Shown here: positions 23,841 to 37,395 of the stretch, one piece after another
Layout: each line of letters begins with the position of its first letter
Position numbering within the stretch: position 1 is the stretch's first letter
Assembly (NCBI RefSeq): GCF_037975245.1
Contig: NC_092562.1
Coordinates: 17,497,521 to 17,561,520 of the forward strand
DNA from: Apostichopus japonicus
Lineage: Eukaryota; Echinodermata; Holothuroidea; Aspidochirotida; Stichopodidae
Direction of reading: 5' to 3'
DNA: 64,000 nt
Made by a program: the position numbers and the translations under genes
Notes under the pieces: generated by a model
What the model saw: only the letters and a program-made list of their open reading frames with translations
The model's database searches: none
Told to the model about the DNA's origin: nothing

Positions 23841-24334
23841 TGTGTTAATAACTGATGGAGGAGAGATGTGTAGGTTTGAGTGAATATACCATATGCCGAA
23901 TGTCTACTTAGAAATTACATTAAAACACCGTGATGACATTCGTATCAACTGGTTACATTGAACTTTTTTTCTAATAAGCTTTATGCTCTATTGAAGTTTT
24001 TTTAGACGAGAAGAACACAATGAATGTGATTGAGAGAGAGAGCAAGAGAATAAAATGTCATTTTGGTTTTTTGTTGTTGTTCATGTCTATGTTACTGGAA
24101 TGCTATTTTCCATTAATTAATGCCTATTAAGTGTCCAGTGTCCTGGAACTTTTTCACATCCAGGACAATTTGAAGGTGAAATAATCTGAGACAAATTGCG
24201 CTAAAACAGAATTGATGGTAATTGCAACATATTTACATTCACAAGGGCAGGGCTATGATTTTATATTTAAATCCGTAAAAATATCAAACCTACACCATTA
24301 CGATAAGAATGATCCATCCTTTGACACATTGGTG

Positions 24335-25290
24335 TGAATTCGACGGAGATATTTTGTGTAAAGCTAAGAAGTTTGCTGATGACACTAAATTGTATTCTGA
24401 GGTCTCTTCCAAAAGCTACAGTATTATGAGAAGTTTCAAATGGATTTGGATCAGGTTTTTTCCTGGTCTCAGGGGTGGCAAATGCTTTTTAATATTGATA
24501 AATGTAAGGTAATGCACATTGGAAGTAGTAACCAAAAGTTTACATACAATCTTAATGGTGTGGATTTAGAGGAGGTCTCTGTTGAAAGAGACCTAGGTAT
24601 CTACATTGACTCATCTCTGCAACCTTCTAAACATTGTCTTGAAGCTGCTAAAAGAGGTAATAGGGTTTTGGGTATGATCAAGAGGAACTTCAGTTTTCTG
24701 AAAGAGGACATCGTAGTTAGGCTTTATAAGCAGTTGGTTAGGCCTCATCTGGAGTATGCTGTGCAGGCTTGGAACCCTTACTTTGCTAAGGATAAGGAAG
24801 TACTTGAAAATGTCCAGAAGAGGGCTACTAGGATGATTAGTTCCTTAAAGAGGGTTCCTTATTATAGGCGGTTACAACTGCTGAATCTCACCACACTGGA
24901 GCTTAGGAGGTTACGTGGGGACTTGATCCAGGTTTTCAAGATTGTGTATGGTTTCAACAATTTATCCTTTACTGACTTTTTCATGTTGGCAAACAATAGT
25001 TGTACAAGAGGTCATTGTCTTAAACTTCAAAAGTCGCATAGTAGGATTAATATTCGGCATAACTTTTTTTCTAATAGGGTTGTGAATGAGTGGAATAGTT
25101 TGCCTGAGAAAGTTGTACTTGCAAGTAGTGTCAATGGGTTTAAGAATGCTTTGGACAAGCACTTTAAGCATTGTAATCGGGTCTGAGTGTTTGTGTCTTC
25201 AGTTTTTTCCCTCTCCTATAGGGTCCTTGATGGGGACTTAAGTGTCCCTCCTGATTCTTTTTTCTACTAAACTAAACTAAACTAAATTTG
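24335..25290 (+). pseudogene. CR1-like LINE 3' fragment with intact 248-codon C-terminal frame
   Basis: Starts within GDILCKAKK and motif [10 protein letters not shown], shifts frame near 24420, then stays open from 24440 to TGA at 25186. Blocks include [35 protein letters not shown] and, at the end, [19 protein letters not shown]. The 3' UTR ends in (ACTAA)n at about 25266-25287. It is 5'-truncated: motif A, motif B and the endonuclease are missing. It is younger than the 10405 copy, with fewer disruptions. Confidence 0.88.
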
Positions 25291-26283
25291 AGATTTTACA
25301 CTCACACACTGCTGATCCAGTTCCAAGCTATTCACTGTTAAAATATGCTAAACCTCCGATATGTTCCTTTAAAGGCTAACTTGATGATGTTATCAGCTCT
25401 TCTAGAACAGGCTTTAATGTTAAGTTTTGTTAACCCATTGCTTTACATAAATTCTCACTCAACCAAAGCATGTTCCTTTAACTTGATATTAAAACAACAA
25501 CACCCTTGCACCCATTGAAAGAAAATTAAACACCATCTTTCTATCCAAAAGTTGACAAATTTGTACTACCACTGTAAACATGTCATTTGAGACAGGTAAA
25601 TATCTTTTTGTGATTTTGTGCTGGATCTGAGGAACTCAGCTAAATGGATAAAGTATTAGACTAAATAGTCTTGTCACTCTAAACCGATGAACCTCGGCAA
25701 ATTAATGGGTCGTTCCCGTACAAATTAAAAGTGGCATAAAAAATCTAGCCTGGTCTGATAGCACTGTTTTTCAACCATTCACAACAAATTAACTGAGGTT
25801 TGTTAAACATTGTTTCTAAAGTCATCTTTTTTATGAATTTTTCCTTCATGTCTTTCCATTGTAATATAGCTTGTAAATCTATTGCAATCAAAAACTTTAA
25901 CCTTTTTTTTTACATTTTATAATAATACTCTGTAACTACTGTAGTTGATACAACAATACTAGACATTTCACTAGTAGATGGGTTATAAATAATAATAATA
26001 AAAAAATTGACATTTCTGACATTACATAAGTTAGGGAAATCATTAAATGTTCTTAGATCTCTGTCTGTGGCTCTGACTCCCTCCCACCAAGAAAGTGTTA
26101 ATCCCCCACCCCCTCCTATCACCAAAAGCAATCCGTTTTCGCCCTTAAAATTACTGGCTATCGTTGACTCATTCGAGTCTTCAAATGTAACATGCATGAT
26201 CTACACTTTATGCAGAGTTCTTACGTCTACATGGCTTGTGTATTCCTATCTAGTAATTTTCTTTCATACTCTTTTATGGACAG
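25291..26283. other. No gene seen
   Basis: AT-rich, with short frames only. It would include upstream exons of the 26284 frame if that were a + strand gene, but I could not identify any. Confidence 0.4.
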
Positions 26284-26675
26284 AACCACCTATGGTGTCC
26301 ACCATGGAACAGCTCACCGAGAGACCTCCAGAAGACTTAAATTTGGAAGAGACTTGGGAAGATGACGAAACATCAGACAGAGACAATAAATTGGAATCCC
26401 AAGCCCCTGTAGCCGATTCAGATCCCTACTCTAGTCTCATTATGGACATGAAAGCCTCCATCTCACCTCCGAGTTAAGTACAGTCTAACTCTTACCAGAT
26501 CAGGAAAGGCTTACCAGACGATAACCTCCTGAAGGCAGAAGAAGACAGAAAAGTTTGTTCCAATTCTGGTAGCGACGTGCCGAACGCTTCATCGATCCAA
26601 AATGACAAGCTGATGGAAGTTTCCACCGAAGGGTTTAGAAATAGGACTAAAGTTGAAGAAGAATCGGAAAGTGAT

Positions 26676-26678
<3 letters not shown>
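26284..26678 (+). pseudogene. Exon-like acidic frame with in-frame TAA, unknown protein
   Basis: After an acceptor-like TTTTATGGACAG the frame reads MVSTMEQLTERPPEDLNLEE and continues acidic and Ser-rich to SISPPS, then TAA at 26475-26477. The same frame continues without another stop as [39 protein letters not shown] and [11 protein letters not shown]. It then enters an (AT)n tract where it becomes Ile-Tyr repeats. The composition on both sides of the TAA looks like one disordered protein region. Either this is a pseudogene or the real 3' splice or stop structure lies near 26475. I do not recognise the family. Confidence 0.4.
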
Positions 26679-26772
<94 letters not shown>

Positions 26773-26791
26773 ATATATATATATATATATC

Positions 26792-26824
<33 letters not shown>
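26679..26824. repeat. (AT)n microsatellite with TCGA interruptions
   Basis: About 145 bp of AT dinucleotides interrupted three times by a TCGAAT-like break. Confidence 0.97.
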
Positions 26825-26827
<3 letters not shown>

Positions 26828-27781
26828 TGGTATTTGTGTTTACTTCAATGCATGGTAGCTGGGACTTAGGTTTACCTCGGGGATAGGTTTACCTGACACC
26901 GGGTAAACCTAAGTCTAGGGTCTTCTTGTTCAATCAATTTCACTTCCTTTGAGGAATGATTATTTCGAGTTAAGAGAAAACCTCATAAACTTTTCAATTC
27001 CGAAGTTACAAAAAAAAAATCGTTCATTTAAAGGGTAAAATTTCCCCTCAAAAGTGGAGGTAATTCCGAAGGGTATATAACAGAATTACGAACATGGTAT
27101 ATATGTTGATCCCAACTTTACACCTCGATTTTGACCAAATGCGGCTGTATATAGTTCCGAAACTTACAGGTTCCTCTAATTACACTGAAATCTTCGTGTT
27201 TGTACTTTTTCTTCCATTAATTTGGGATATTTAAGAAAATAAGAGTTTCTATTTTAACTGGCAAATTTACACGTAACGAAACAACGCCCCCATATCTAAG
27301 CAGTTCTTTCTGTGTTCGGTGGTAGGGCAGTCGATCGTATCGTATCGTTGCTATCCCAATAGCCTACATTCAACGTTACTCTATGTGGGCCTAGCCATGT
27401 AGTCTACAAAGGAAAGTGCCGCAGGTTACCGTAAACGTTGCCCATTTGAAGTTGGCTTTTGGAACTTTGGTGGAGTATATGCATTGTAAGTAAATTCCTT
27501 AAAAGTGTTCCGGATATATTAATAACATTTAGAGTAAATACCTTCATGCTGAACACAAATAAAGTAAGACCATGGTTAGAGTTAGAGTAGACTAGCCTAG
27601 GCCTAACGTTAGCCCTAAATTGGACCTATCAGTATTACTGGCTATGGTAAATCACAGCTGCCTGCTACTGTCTTTGCTGATACTCGGAATATAAAATGTG
27701 ATATATAAATTAAAGTATATACTTGTAACAGACTGGTCAACCTACACATTTTGCAGCCTGGTGATCTTCCAGATCTTTTAA
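26825..27781. other. No gene seen; one inverted repeat
   Basis: CTTAGGTTTACC at 26865 and GGTAAACCTAAG ending at 26913 form an inverted pair. It also occurs at 45663-45832, next to another (TA)n tract. A donor-like GTAAGTAA near 27486 might mark an untranslated exon, but nothing else supports it. Confidence 0.4.
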
Positions 27782-28205
27782 AGTAAAGGCTTAATAATTG
27801 ACGCACCTCCAAATATTACTAGGCCTACTAGTAGCATACTACTATTACTATACTAGCCTACTACTACTGTACTGTAGCTAGTACTAGTAACTATACAGCA
27901 GGCAACCATAACGTTTTGCAGCCAAGCAGAGTTAAATATTTCATGAGTTTGAATCCATTTCAGGTATATGCTGATCAAATTGTGTTTGTGCATGTTTTGG
28001 GGCATTTGGAAATCTTACTCCCTAAAAATAACCAAAATTACCTCAATATAATACCACTAATCTCTGGGACCTGACCTTTCTGAGGTTAGAGGCTCAGAGC
28101 ATAGCAAACAGCATCCAAAGATAATGGATGTTTACTTAGGCCCTTCACTACAGTAAGCTTATCGACAGATGTGTCAATTTAGGGGTATGAAAGAACTTGC
28201 ATTCG
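27782..28205 (+). mobile_element. TIR element, TTGACGCAC family, copy 2 (right end missing)
   Basis: Left end AAGGCTTAATAATTGACGCACC, then a diverged insert of about 75 bp, then the shared block from TGAATCCATT to ATGAAAGAACTTG. No right TIR follows, so the copy is truncated or disrupted. Confidence 0.65.
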
Positions 28206-31200
28206 TGCGATGCAATTTTGAACCATTTCACGAAATATAAATCTTTGGGTATGTCTCAATCTCTCTGCCATAAAATAAGGCAGTCAGAAAGTCACAACTC
28301 CACAAAAACAGATACACAAGCAAACGGAACACTACAGTAAAAGAAAGGGCCTGATAGATTCCATAAACGAGTTACAAAAGTAAAAAATGTGAAAACGTTT
28401 GCCGTCTCAGTACAATATTCATCCCCACAATATTCTCTATATGTGTTAGTGTGCATCACTTAGCCCTGTGCGTACAGTAGTAGTGGTGTGTCATTGGTTC
28501 TGATTCAGAGAACTAAGTCACACAGGGCCTCAGTGTAGCAGTGTACAACAACTTTTTGTAACATGAGTTTTTTCCCCCTGCACCTACTGTATGGGATGAA
28601 TCATGGCTGAAGGTAAACAATTGAGTATTCATTTTAGAATAACAACGCAATCATGGCTAAGTAATTTAGGCATTTTGATATTAACGTTATGATGTGGGTA
28701 GTGTTAATAGTGCTGAAGTAATAGCTTGATCAAAAGTATTCCTCAAAGTCCCACAATGCCTTCACAGGGTGACCTACTGTATAGTCACTTGAGCACTTAG
28801 GAGTTTTGCGAAAAGAGCAAATTACTTGTCCAAAATTGCTAGGTTTGATCCAGTTTTACGGAGTCCCATAACAAAAAAACACAGTCTGTGATATATCAAT
28901 GGAAAAGTGTAAAGATTCAATGTAACATATTTGAAAGGATTAGAGTATGTTGAAAAACCACCAGCTATGCATTTTAAGGAAATAAACAGTACCTCATTGA
29001 ACCTTGCATTGTGTTCACACTAATGAGTTATGAAATTGTTATCAGTGTCTTCATCATTAAAAGCTATTAATTAGGTTGATCAATGGTCTCACATATTAGT
29101 GCAATCACAGAGGTTAAATTTCAATCAGGTTATAATGCCAAGGGAATCCAGACCTACTTCATAAAAAAAAAACAAATTCATGGCTCCTATAAAAATCATT
29201 CATGATAAAAACCAGCATACATACATTATGTGCAACTAAAGCAGTTTCATATTGGGTATCATGTCCAAATAAAAGCTCTTGATTGTATTCAGTTTTCATA
29301 CTTTTAAAAATGACCATCTGTGTGCAGTAATTTGGTGTTAGTAAGTAACATCAAAATGCACAAGACTAATGTTCAACAGGCACTAGATAGTTCTCATGTC
29401 CATAGCACAAACCAGGGAGTTGTTCCATTACAACTCCCTGCACGAACAGGCTATTATGATCAGAGTTGTTATGGAACAAATAAAACTCCCTTGTATGATG
29501 TTAGCACTGTACTGTGTGACAAAACACTTAAATGCATACATGTGGTAACATGTTGCTATGATCCGATACTAGCTGGTTGGGTGTATAAATAGATCACCAT
29601 TATGCAAACTGCACTGCACATGGTTTCCATTATGTAATGTTTCATTTTATGAATTTGTCAATCTGACATGTATGCTACTGTACAGTATATGTGTAGGCTG
29701 CATGTACAACTTATTGTATCTTAATAATATACAGCAAAAAACTATTGAGAACTGTGATAAACAACATTTTCAAAGTGACAGTTGGGGATCTAAAAAGACC
29801 ACTGAAAGCCTTCTGTAGCGATATAACATGATACTAAACATTATATATCTCTGCAAGCTAGTGTACCCTGCTTTGAGATGTATGGTTTAAATAAGGTTTT
29901 CACAAGTTTGCCCTGTTGACCCAACCAGCCTAGCCCTAGACATACCAATAAATAGATCTATCCATGCTTCAAATTGAGTTTTCACAATTTGACCATTTTT
30001 ACCTAAATTTCCTTTGACCTTCACCAAAAACAATAGGCTTCTTGTACTTGTGATGCATCTATACATACATACTGTACCAACTATGAGATCTGTCCAATAA
30101 AGCTTATTGTCATGAAAAACTGTGTTAACAAGCTAGGATCACAAACACAGTACTCCTACCAATGCACACGCACACATATGCCATCGTGAGTGGAAAGTTT
30201 CAACATCATTGAAACCAAACATTAAAAATGAACTCAGTCATAATGCCAAAGTCTGTGTTCACGAGTAGTTCTGAGCTTAAACCCCAAATGATACGTTGAG
30301 GGACTAAATGTACCGGTATACATAGTCTAGGGTGCATGCAATTTTTAAGTAAATGAACTGCATGCGGGATGAGGCATTGAACCATGCATGAATACTCAGT
30401 CAATCCCTTGAAGTGATTGCATGCTAAATTCCTGGGTACAACTTACATACCAAATAATAGATCAATATTCAAACTTAGTAGTGTGGCATTTTTCTCAATT
30501 GTTGCATATGCGGTTTCCATGAAAAAAGTGATAGCTAAATTAACTAAACTGACATGAATATTGGACAACATGTACACTAAGTATTGACATCAAATAGGGA
30601 ACTGCACTGTCAAGACTTCCACCTGCAATTTATGAAACAATTATCTGGACTTATTTATGTTCATTCTCTTGTCAGAAAAGATGGCTTAAATTTGGCACAA
30701 TTTGAGGAATGCATGAATGCAGAATGAGAACACCACAGCAGATATGCTCCACTTTATTGCAAGAAGTACAGGGCTGCAATTTCAAGGTCAACACAGGATA
30801 TCAAAATACTGTACAGTAACTTTGAGCTGCTGGTTCATGCTGACCATGGGATGCAGCGAGAAATGGCTTATATGGAAATAAGGAGCTTCCACAAGCATAT
30901 ATTGCAAACATCCCCAGTTGTCTTTAATATTCAGTAAGTATTGACTGTGAGATATATTTTAAATCCCTATGACCTGAAGTTAGTTTTCTAAAGTCTTCCC
31001 TTTAATATCCTCTAAGTCTGATCAACACACACTATACAAAATATAAATTTACTGTACTAAGTTTCAACACGAACAAAGATGATGAAAATTTGCTGTTTAT
31101 TTTCAAAAACTGTAAACGATCTAAGGCAACGGCTAACAAAGTAATGTAAGAAAGGCTTTCCACTTCCCACCAAGTCCACTGCCAAACCTTTTGTTTTACT

Positions 31201-31984
31201 TTGCTACTTCCACCATCATAGAATGTTATCAGAATTGAAATGACTTTATGTGTAGTCTTTGAAAACCAAATGTACTGTAAATCTGCCATCTGGCAGGCTG
31301 GAATGAATTGTAGGTGGGATTGTGAAGCAAAGACTTGAGGTGTTAACACACCATCACATTTTAACCTTGATTATGATGTGTTTATTTGTACCTTTTGCAA
31401 CAATGTCAATATCAAAATGTGAGGCTTTAAAAAAATATTTACATGGAATGTACTTCAGTGAAACTTTGACATATGATTGAAATGTTGTTTTGGTTTGTTG
31501 TAAGTTAACAAGAGCTGGTGGAATTTCTCCACAAGAGAAGGAAGTACTGTCATCAATAAAATCTACAGACAGAAGAATATTTTTACTGAAGATCAAAATT
31601 TTCAATGAAAGGAAAGGCTTTCGATTAAAATTGGACAAACAACTTCTGTAGATACAATGAGGACTAGATTTATATGTCATTGCTTGGAGCCAGGTACAGT
31701 GCATTCTATGAGTTTGAATTTTTCTTTTTAGTTTCTGGACAGGTATATGACATGCAGTGTACAAATTAAAATTTGTTAATGAATTTTCTTCCTTCACAGC
31801 ATCATAAAATTTATTATTAATAATCCATTTATACAAATTCTTATGTTGCTGTATTTGAGAATAATTTTCGTTAGTAAAACAAAGATTTGAATCATATTCA
31901 TTGCATTAACTATTATTCATGTAACTCCCTTACTTCACTGTACTGTATCAAATAAAACATTGTTTCACCAATCCATTATTCCAG
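28206..31984. other. No gene confidently seen
   Basis: About 3.8 kb of AT-rich unique-looking DNA. The longest frame is 160 codons on the - strand (31354-31836), with no signature, repeats or convincing splice sites. A weaker frame follows at 31032-31349 in another phase. I do not call either a gene. Confidence 0.35.
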
Positions 31985-33345
31985 TTGTTATACTGCTGGG
32001 AGGGGAGACACCAAGGTCTTTTAATACTTCAGTTACCCAATTAATGCTAACTAGATGCTCAATAATGCTTCCCACAATGGGGATGTTGGGTCTAGCAAAC
32101 CTTAAGTCTAGTGGACCCTCAATGTAATGGGCATCCCCCCCCCCCCCATGTTGGTACTGCATGTGGTATACTTTTGTTAGTGAAACTAAGAGTTTCATCC
32201 TAGTCATTACATTGAGGGATGCTCTTTATTAAACTCCCTTACTTCACTGCAGCGTATTGGTAATCAACTATTCTAGTTGTAATGTTGCTAGTACTGTATT
32301 GAGAATCCTTTTGTTAGTGAAACGAAGAGTTTAATGCTATCCATTACATTTAGGAGTACTCTCTAAGTGTCTACCTTCACAACATCATATAATAAATTAT
32401 TAACAATCCATTATCTCTTTATATTTATGGCAGAGCTGTAGTCGAGTCCAATTAGCCAGAGCCCGATCCAAGTCCGAGTCCATCTGGTTTGAGCCAAATA
32501 CAAGACCCCTCAAGTCCGAGCCGACTCCAGATACCAAAGATCACCTTTGGTAAAAATTCTTGAACTGTTATGATAATTATGCACCCAGGAGGAAATTTAC
32601 CTCATGCTATAATTTTTTCGGACCAGATAAGTGGCAGCAAGCTCTTCCTGGTTCATAAATGTTATAAAACTACTGGGAGGGGAGTCACCAAGGTCCTTCA
32701 ATACTTTCAGTTACCCAATAAATGCTAACTAGACGCTCAATAATGCTTCCCACAATGGGGGTGTTGGGTCTAGCAAACCTTAAGTCTAGTGGACCCTCAA
32801 TATAATGGGCATCCCTCTTGTTGGTACTGCATGTGGTATCCTTTTGTTAGTGCAACTAAGAGTTTTATCCTAGTCATTACATTGAGGGATGCTCTTTATT
32901 AAACTCCCTTTCTTCACTGCATCGTATTGGTGATCCATTATTTCAGCTGTAATGTTGCTACAGTAGTACTGTATTTGAGAATCCTTTTGTTAGTGAAACG
33001 AAGAGTTTAATACTATCCATTACATTTAGGAGTTAACTTTTTAAGTCTGTACCTTCTCATCATCATATAATAAATTATTAACAATCCATTATCTTTTTAT
33101 ATTTATGGCAGAGCTGTAGTAGAGTCCAATTAGCCAGAGTCTGAGCCAAGTCCGAGCCCACTTGGTATGAGCCAAATCCAAGACCCTTCAAGTCCGAGCC
33201 GACTCCAGATATTCAAATATGATCACCTTTGGTAAAAATTCTTGAACTGTTATGATAATTATTCACCCAGGAGGAAATTTACCTCATGCTATAATTTTTT
33301 TCGGACCAGATAAGTGGCAGCAAGCTTTTCCTGGTTCATAAATGT
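31985..33345. repeat. 0.68-kb tandem duplication, two copies
   Basis: Copy A (about 31985-32660) and copy B (about 32661-33345) run in the same direction. They share blocks such as GCTCAATAATGCTTCCCACA, AGTCTAGTGGACCCTCAAT and TGGCAGCAAGCT. Each also contains an internal degenerate repeat marked by CTTTTGTTAGTGAAAC. Divergence is moderate, so the duplication is not recent. No coding. Confidence 0.85.
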
Positions 33346-36265
33346 TCAGCCCGGGCGCTCAACTTTCAAACCATGCAGGGAGAGGCAAAATCATATTCAA
33401 ACCACGACCACCGCCAGGTTAGAACATGCTTGTGAGAACCCTGCTCTACTAAAAGTGATATTCTAGTTACATTTAGGATTGCTCATTAAGATTTTCAAAT
33501 CATAATCATTGTCATGGTTGCTACTTTTTCTGATGTCATCATCATTTGTGAATTATTGTTATTGTTGCCATGTTACATTTGCCAGTATCAATTTTGCTTA
33601 TTGTTCTCTCAAAATTGCAGAGTAGAAGGAAGAAATGTTAGCTAATGGTTATTATACCATATGTTCTTGGTCTCTAAATTGTTTACGCTGAGGTCAGTAT
33701 GAACAGAAGTGTTTATAATTTAGTTTTCCTTTCTGTTAAAGTATTTTCTGAATCATTTCATTAATTTTATATTTATACTGGAATTTTCAGTAGGTGTTGG
33801 CTTCATTGAGGGTCAAAGGCTACTCAAGGTGAGTAGAGTAACATAGAGCATCTAACTCAACAAGGAAAAGTTGGTAGTCATATGTAGTGCATATAGGTTT
33901 CTGACATTGAGTACTATTCTATAAATTTGTACAGTATAGCAGAAGCCCATGTGATATAACTAGATATCTGAAACTGAAAGCCATGTTAACATGATAGTTC
34001 AATATTGGAATGATGAATGGAAGTTTGTATGCAGGTGTATCATGTGCTGAGTGCTCTTAGCCAAGTCAAAGGTTATTTGAGGCCAATATAGGTAAAATCT
34101 GAAAACCTTCATGATCCCATACTATCTAGTATCTTACTAGTAGCTGCTTTAATAGCTGAATCTTAGGGCAATTAATATATTTATCAGAACAAGTAATGTA
34201 CCTCAAAAGACTTCTTAAGCTCTTTTGAGCCCCATTCAATATTTCAGTGTATTAACTTCATCATTCTTTTAACAAATTTACTCCAAATTGCTAGTTTCAT
34301 GTTCTGGCAATGAACCTTTGTCATATCATGTTGCATGAGTGCTGTAACTGGTTTACAAGCTTGCAAAAGTCTTAAAAGGAGGATAGGGTGTTGGGATAAA
34401 TAGTTCAAAATAATATTACCAAAATGGTACCATATTTTGCTTTTCATTTTTCCCATATGTTGCCACTGCTTGAATAAGACTAGTTGATAGGACTTTTTGT
34501 GAGCTCCACCTTTGACAACAAGGTACAGTAGACTTCAACTGCATCTTGTTGGCAACATCCTAGGAAAGTTTCAATAAACACAGATGTTTCTCTAAATGAG
34601 GAATCTGTGAACATTTCAATACTGCGAGTCTTTATTGGACATTTCAGCAGGAGGCAATAACCAATTCTGCTACCGTTACATACTGTAGGTCCTTCATAAA
34701 ATGCCACTTAAAGAACTGTATTACTTCCTTGGGAAGGTGAATTTTGTTGTCAAATACAACATCTGTCAAATATTTAGTTTCCCAACCTGTCCAACTCCCC
34801 CCCCCCCACCCCTCCATTTATCCCGAGTAGTTTACAGAAACTGGGACAGAACATTGTTTTGTGGGAAACAAGGTTAAATAATGTTGTTTGAGGTATTGAG
34901 CATTTATCTATATGTCCCTTTGGAATCTAGATAGGAGGAAGTAGCAAACAATGCAAGGAAAACATGAAGTTCAAGTGGATGCTTTAATTGCTTTTACCCA
35001 AAACATTGCTATATTCATTGATAAATATAATCCACTTCAAATTCAGTACCATTATACAACATGCAAAAGAGTTATGATATTGATGTACTTTCAGAATTTA
35101 GACCATTGCAGGGGAACAAGTTTAACATTGGTTTTTAATTTGACTGTATGTAGAAAACACACATAATGAACCTCAGATACAATGTCGTGTAAATACATAT
35201 TACTGCTAGGAGCTGTTTAACAAACAGTGAAAGAAAAATTTATTACTTGACTATCAAGAGATTCGCAGAACTCCACTCCTTCAACAATATTTACAGTGGT
35301 GCAGACTTCAAAGCAGTGCAAGGGCAACAACTGCCTATCTCTTTAAGAAATTTCCAAGTGCTTTCATTTCTAGCATTTGCATATGTTCAAAAGAAAAATG
35401 ACAAATTAAAAGATGTGGTCTTTTCAACATGTTACCACATCTCCCCCCCCCCCCTCTCTCCCCCATCAAAAAAGTATTGCATGTACAGCAGTAACCCTTT
35501 TTGTACATGTGCAATATATGGGGCAGAGCCTTATTCATGACTTGACCAAGCCCTTTATCCATTTGAATAGCACAAGTTATGTCAGTGGTATTCACATCAA
35601 TGCCTCATAGAAAATGTGCCTCATGGTCAATTTTCTAGCTGATAGCATGAATGAGAATGAGCTGAAGTTGTAGAAGTTGCTTTGTTTATATATTTCTGAA
35701 AGTAACATGAAATTTCATATTGATTTTTAATGAAAATATTTGCATTTATCAGTAATAAACAGAAATAAGACATAATGATTTCTGCTATAGTGTCTTATCT
35801 CTGCCTCTTATGTTAAAATTGGGTTCATTGGTTGGTCCTTGTACTTCGAACATATTGCTCCCTAACTCAGCAAACCCATATTCGATCTGAAGATGCTAAT
35901 TCAGACAGCTTACTGTTCTAGCAAGTTCTCGACCAATTATATTGATGAATTTGCATCTGGATGAATTTGCACTGGATGAATTTGAATCATGCCAACTATG
36001 TAAGGAGCCATTTCTTTAAACCTTGCAAGACTGGTCTATAGAGTTTCAGCTAATTTAATACAAGCCGATCCATGAAGAATTCAAATACTGTGTAATCCTA
36101 TCCTACTTCAAAGGTGTACGTGGTCGAAAGGTTTCCTAGTAAAATTACTGGTCCTTTCAGATCTGCAACTTCATCTTGAGAACTTCTTTTTGGTCACATA
36201 GTAGCTTGAAACAATTGAAAGTTGGAAACAGTACTTTGAAGATATGTGCTTCGGCACCAGGTACC
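33346..36265. other. No gene seen
   Basis: AT-rich DNA with C homopolymers at about 34797-34807 and 35442-35455. A 39-bp segment at 33791-33829 has TTTTCAG before it and GTGAGT after it and could be a tiny exon, but no partner exon is visible. Confidence 0.35.
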
Positions 36266-36818
36266 CAGTGGCGTAGCCACGGGGGGGGGGGGGAGGGGAG
36301 GGGGGGGGGAGACAGCCCCATGAAAGCTTGTCGCCCGCCCACTGGGATTTTGGGTGTCGAAAAAATTACATGTGCGAAAAATATATCATTCATTGGTCTG
36401 CATGGTATCGAATCTCCATGATGACCACTCATGAACGACCCTTCGACCGCGGACCGGCGGTAGGCTATAGTTGCTGAAAAACCTGACGTTACATAGCGCA
36501 TAGGCCGAGATATGTCATGATATTTCAAAGCAGATTGTCTTTTTTCTTCTATTTCTCTAAACTATTTGATGACCATATCAAGACATGGGGATCTCAAAAT
36601 AAAGGATGTTGTGAAACTTTAGAGCAGCTTACAAGGTCTGGGAAGTGTTATTTCCAACGATCTAGGAGGTCTTTATAGCTGAAAATTTCCCGTACGCTGA
36701 GCGCCAACCCATGGTGGCAATCCACTCAGGTAGTAACAAGACGCCCTCCCAGGAATTGGTCAAGCCCCCCCCCCAAGCGCCCACCCCCTCCAATGGAACA
36801 ATCCTGGCTACGTCACTG
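36266..36818. mobile_element. hAT-like MITE with 8-bp target duplication
   Basis: Ends are CAGTGGCGTAGCCACGG on the left and CTGGCTACGTCACTG on the right. The 8-bp flanks are CAGGTACC and CATGTACC (7 of 8 identical). The CAGTG terminus and 8-bp duplication fit the hAT superfamily. It is 553 bp, G-rich just inside the left end and non-coding. Its right third shares a core with the MITEs at 7.2, 37.3, 39.3 and 50.8 kb. Confidence 0.8.
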
Positions 36819-37018
36819 CATGTACCACAGGTTTATCTGATATCAAAGTGAAAGCGGCTTTCCACAAGAATAAAGAAAGCATATCTACATTTTTGTGTAA
36901 CACCTACACAACTCAATCCCCACGCAAACAAGACTACCTACGTATACAGTTTTCATTGAGGATTCCAATAATTCCTGCAATTTCCTACCAATAACATATG
37001 GAAAGTCACTCCTGTTAT

Positions 37019-37395
37019 CGTGGAGGAGCTAGGGGTATTGGTAAGAGGGGGTGAGAATGGTCTGTATGGGCGCTTTCGACTTTATCTAAGCGGAGCGCCA
37101 CCACAGGTTGGCGCAGAGCGTACAGAAATCTTTTGAGTAAAGATACTCCCTATATGGCCGGAAATGACCCTTTCCGGGCCTTGCTAATTTGCAGATAAAC
37201 GAAGAATAAATAGGTGTCATCGCCAACAAAATGTGACAAATGTCAATAGGTAGATGAGAGCGCCATAAAAAAGTCAATAATCGTAGTCAATAAGTAAAAA
37301 AAGTGATAAATAGCTGAAAAGGGCGCCAGCAGTCCATATGAGTCCGTTGGGGGGGGGGGCATCCGCCCCCTGACTGTATTGACGCTCCGCCACTG
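37019..37395. mobile_element. hAT-like MITE (CAGTGGCGGAGC family), copy 1
   Basis: Left end CGTGGAGGAGCTAGG (one base lost from CAGTGG), right end GACGCTCCGCCACTG. It contains CGACTTTATCTAAGCGGAGC and a C-run near the right end. The left flank CCTGTTAT and right flank TTGAGAGC do not match each other. They match the flanks of copy 2 (see the composite entry). Confidence 0.8.

Noticed and set aside
31354-31836. 160-codon - strand open frame as a gene
   Set aside because: No domain, no splice partners and AT-rich background; the next frame upstream or downstream is in a different phase. Kept only as a remark.
33791-33829. Possible 39-bp exon with good AG and GTGAGT borders
   Set aside because: Starts with TAG, and no neighbouring exon could be joined to it.
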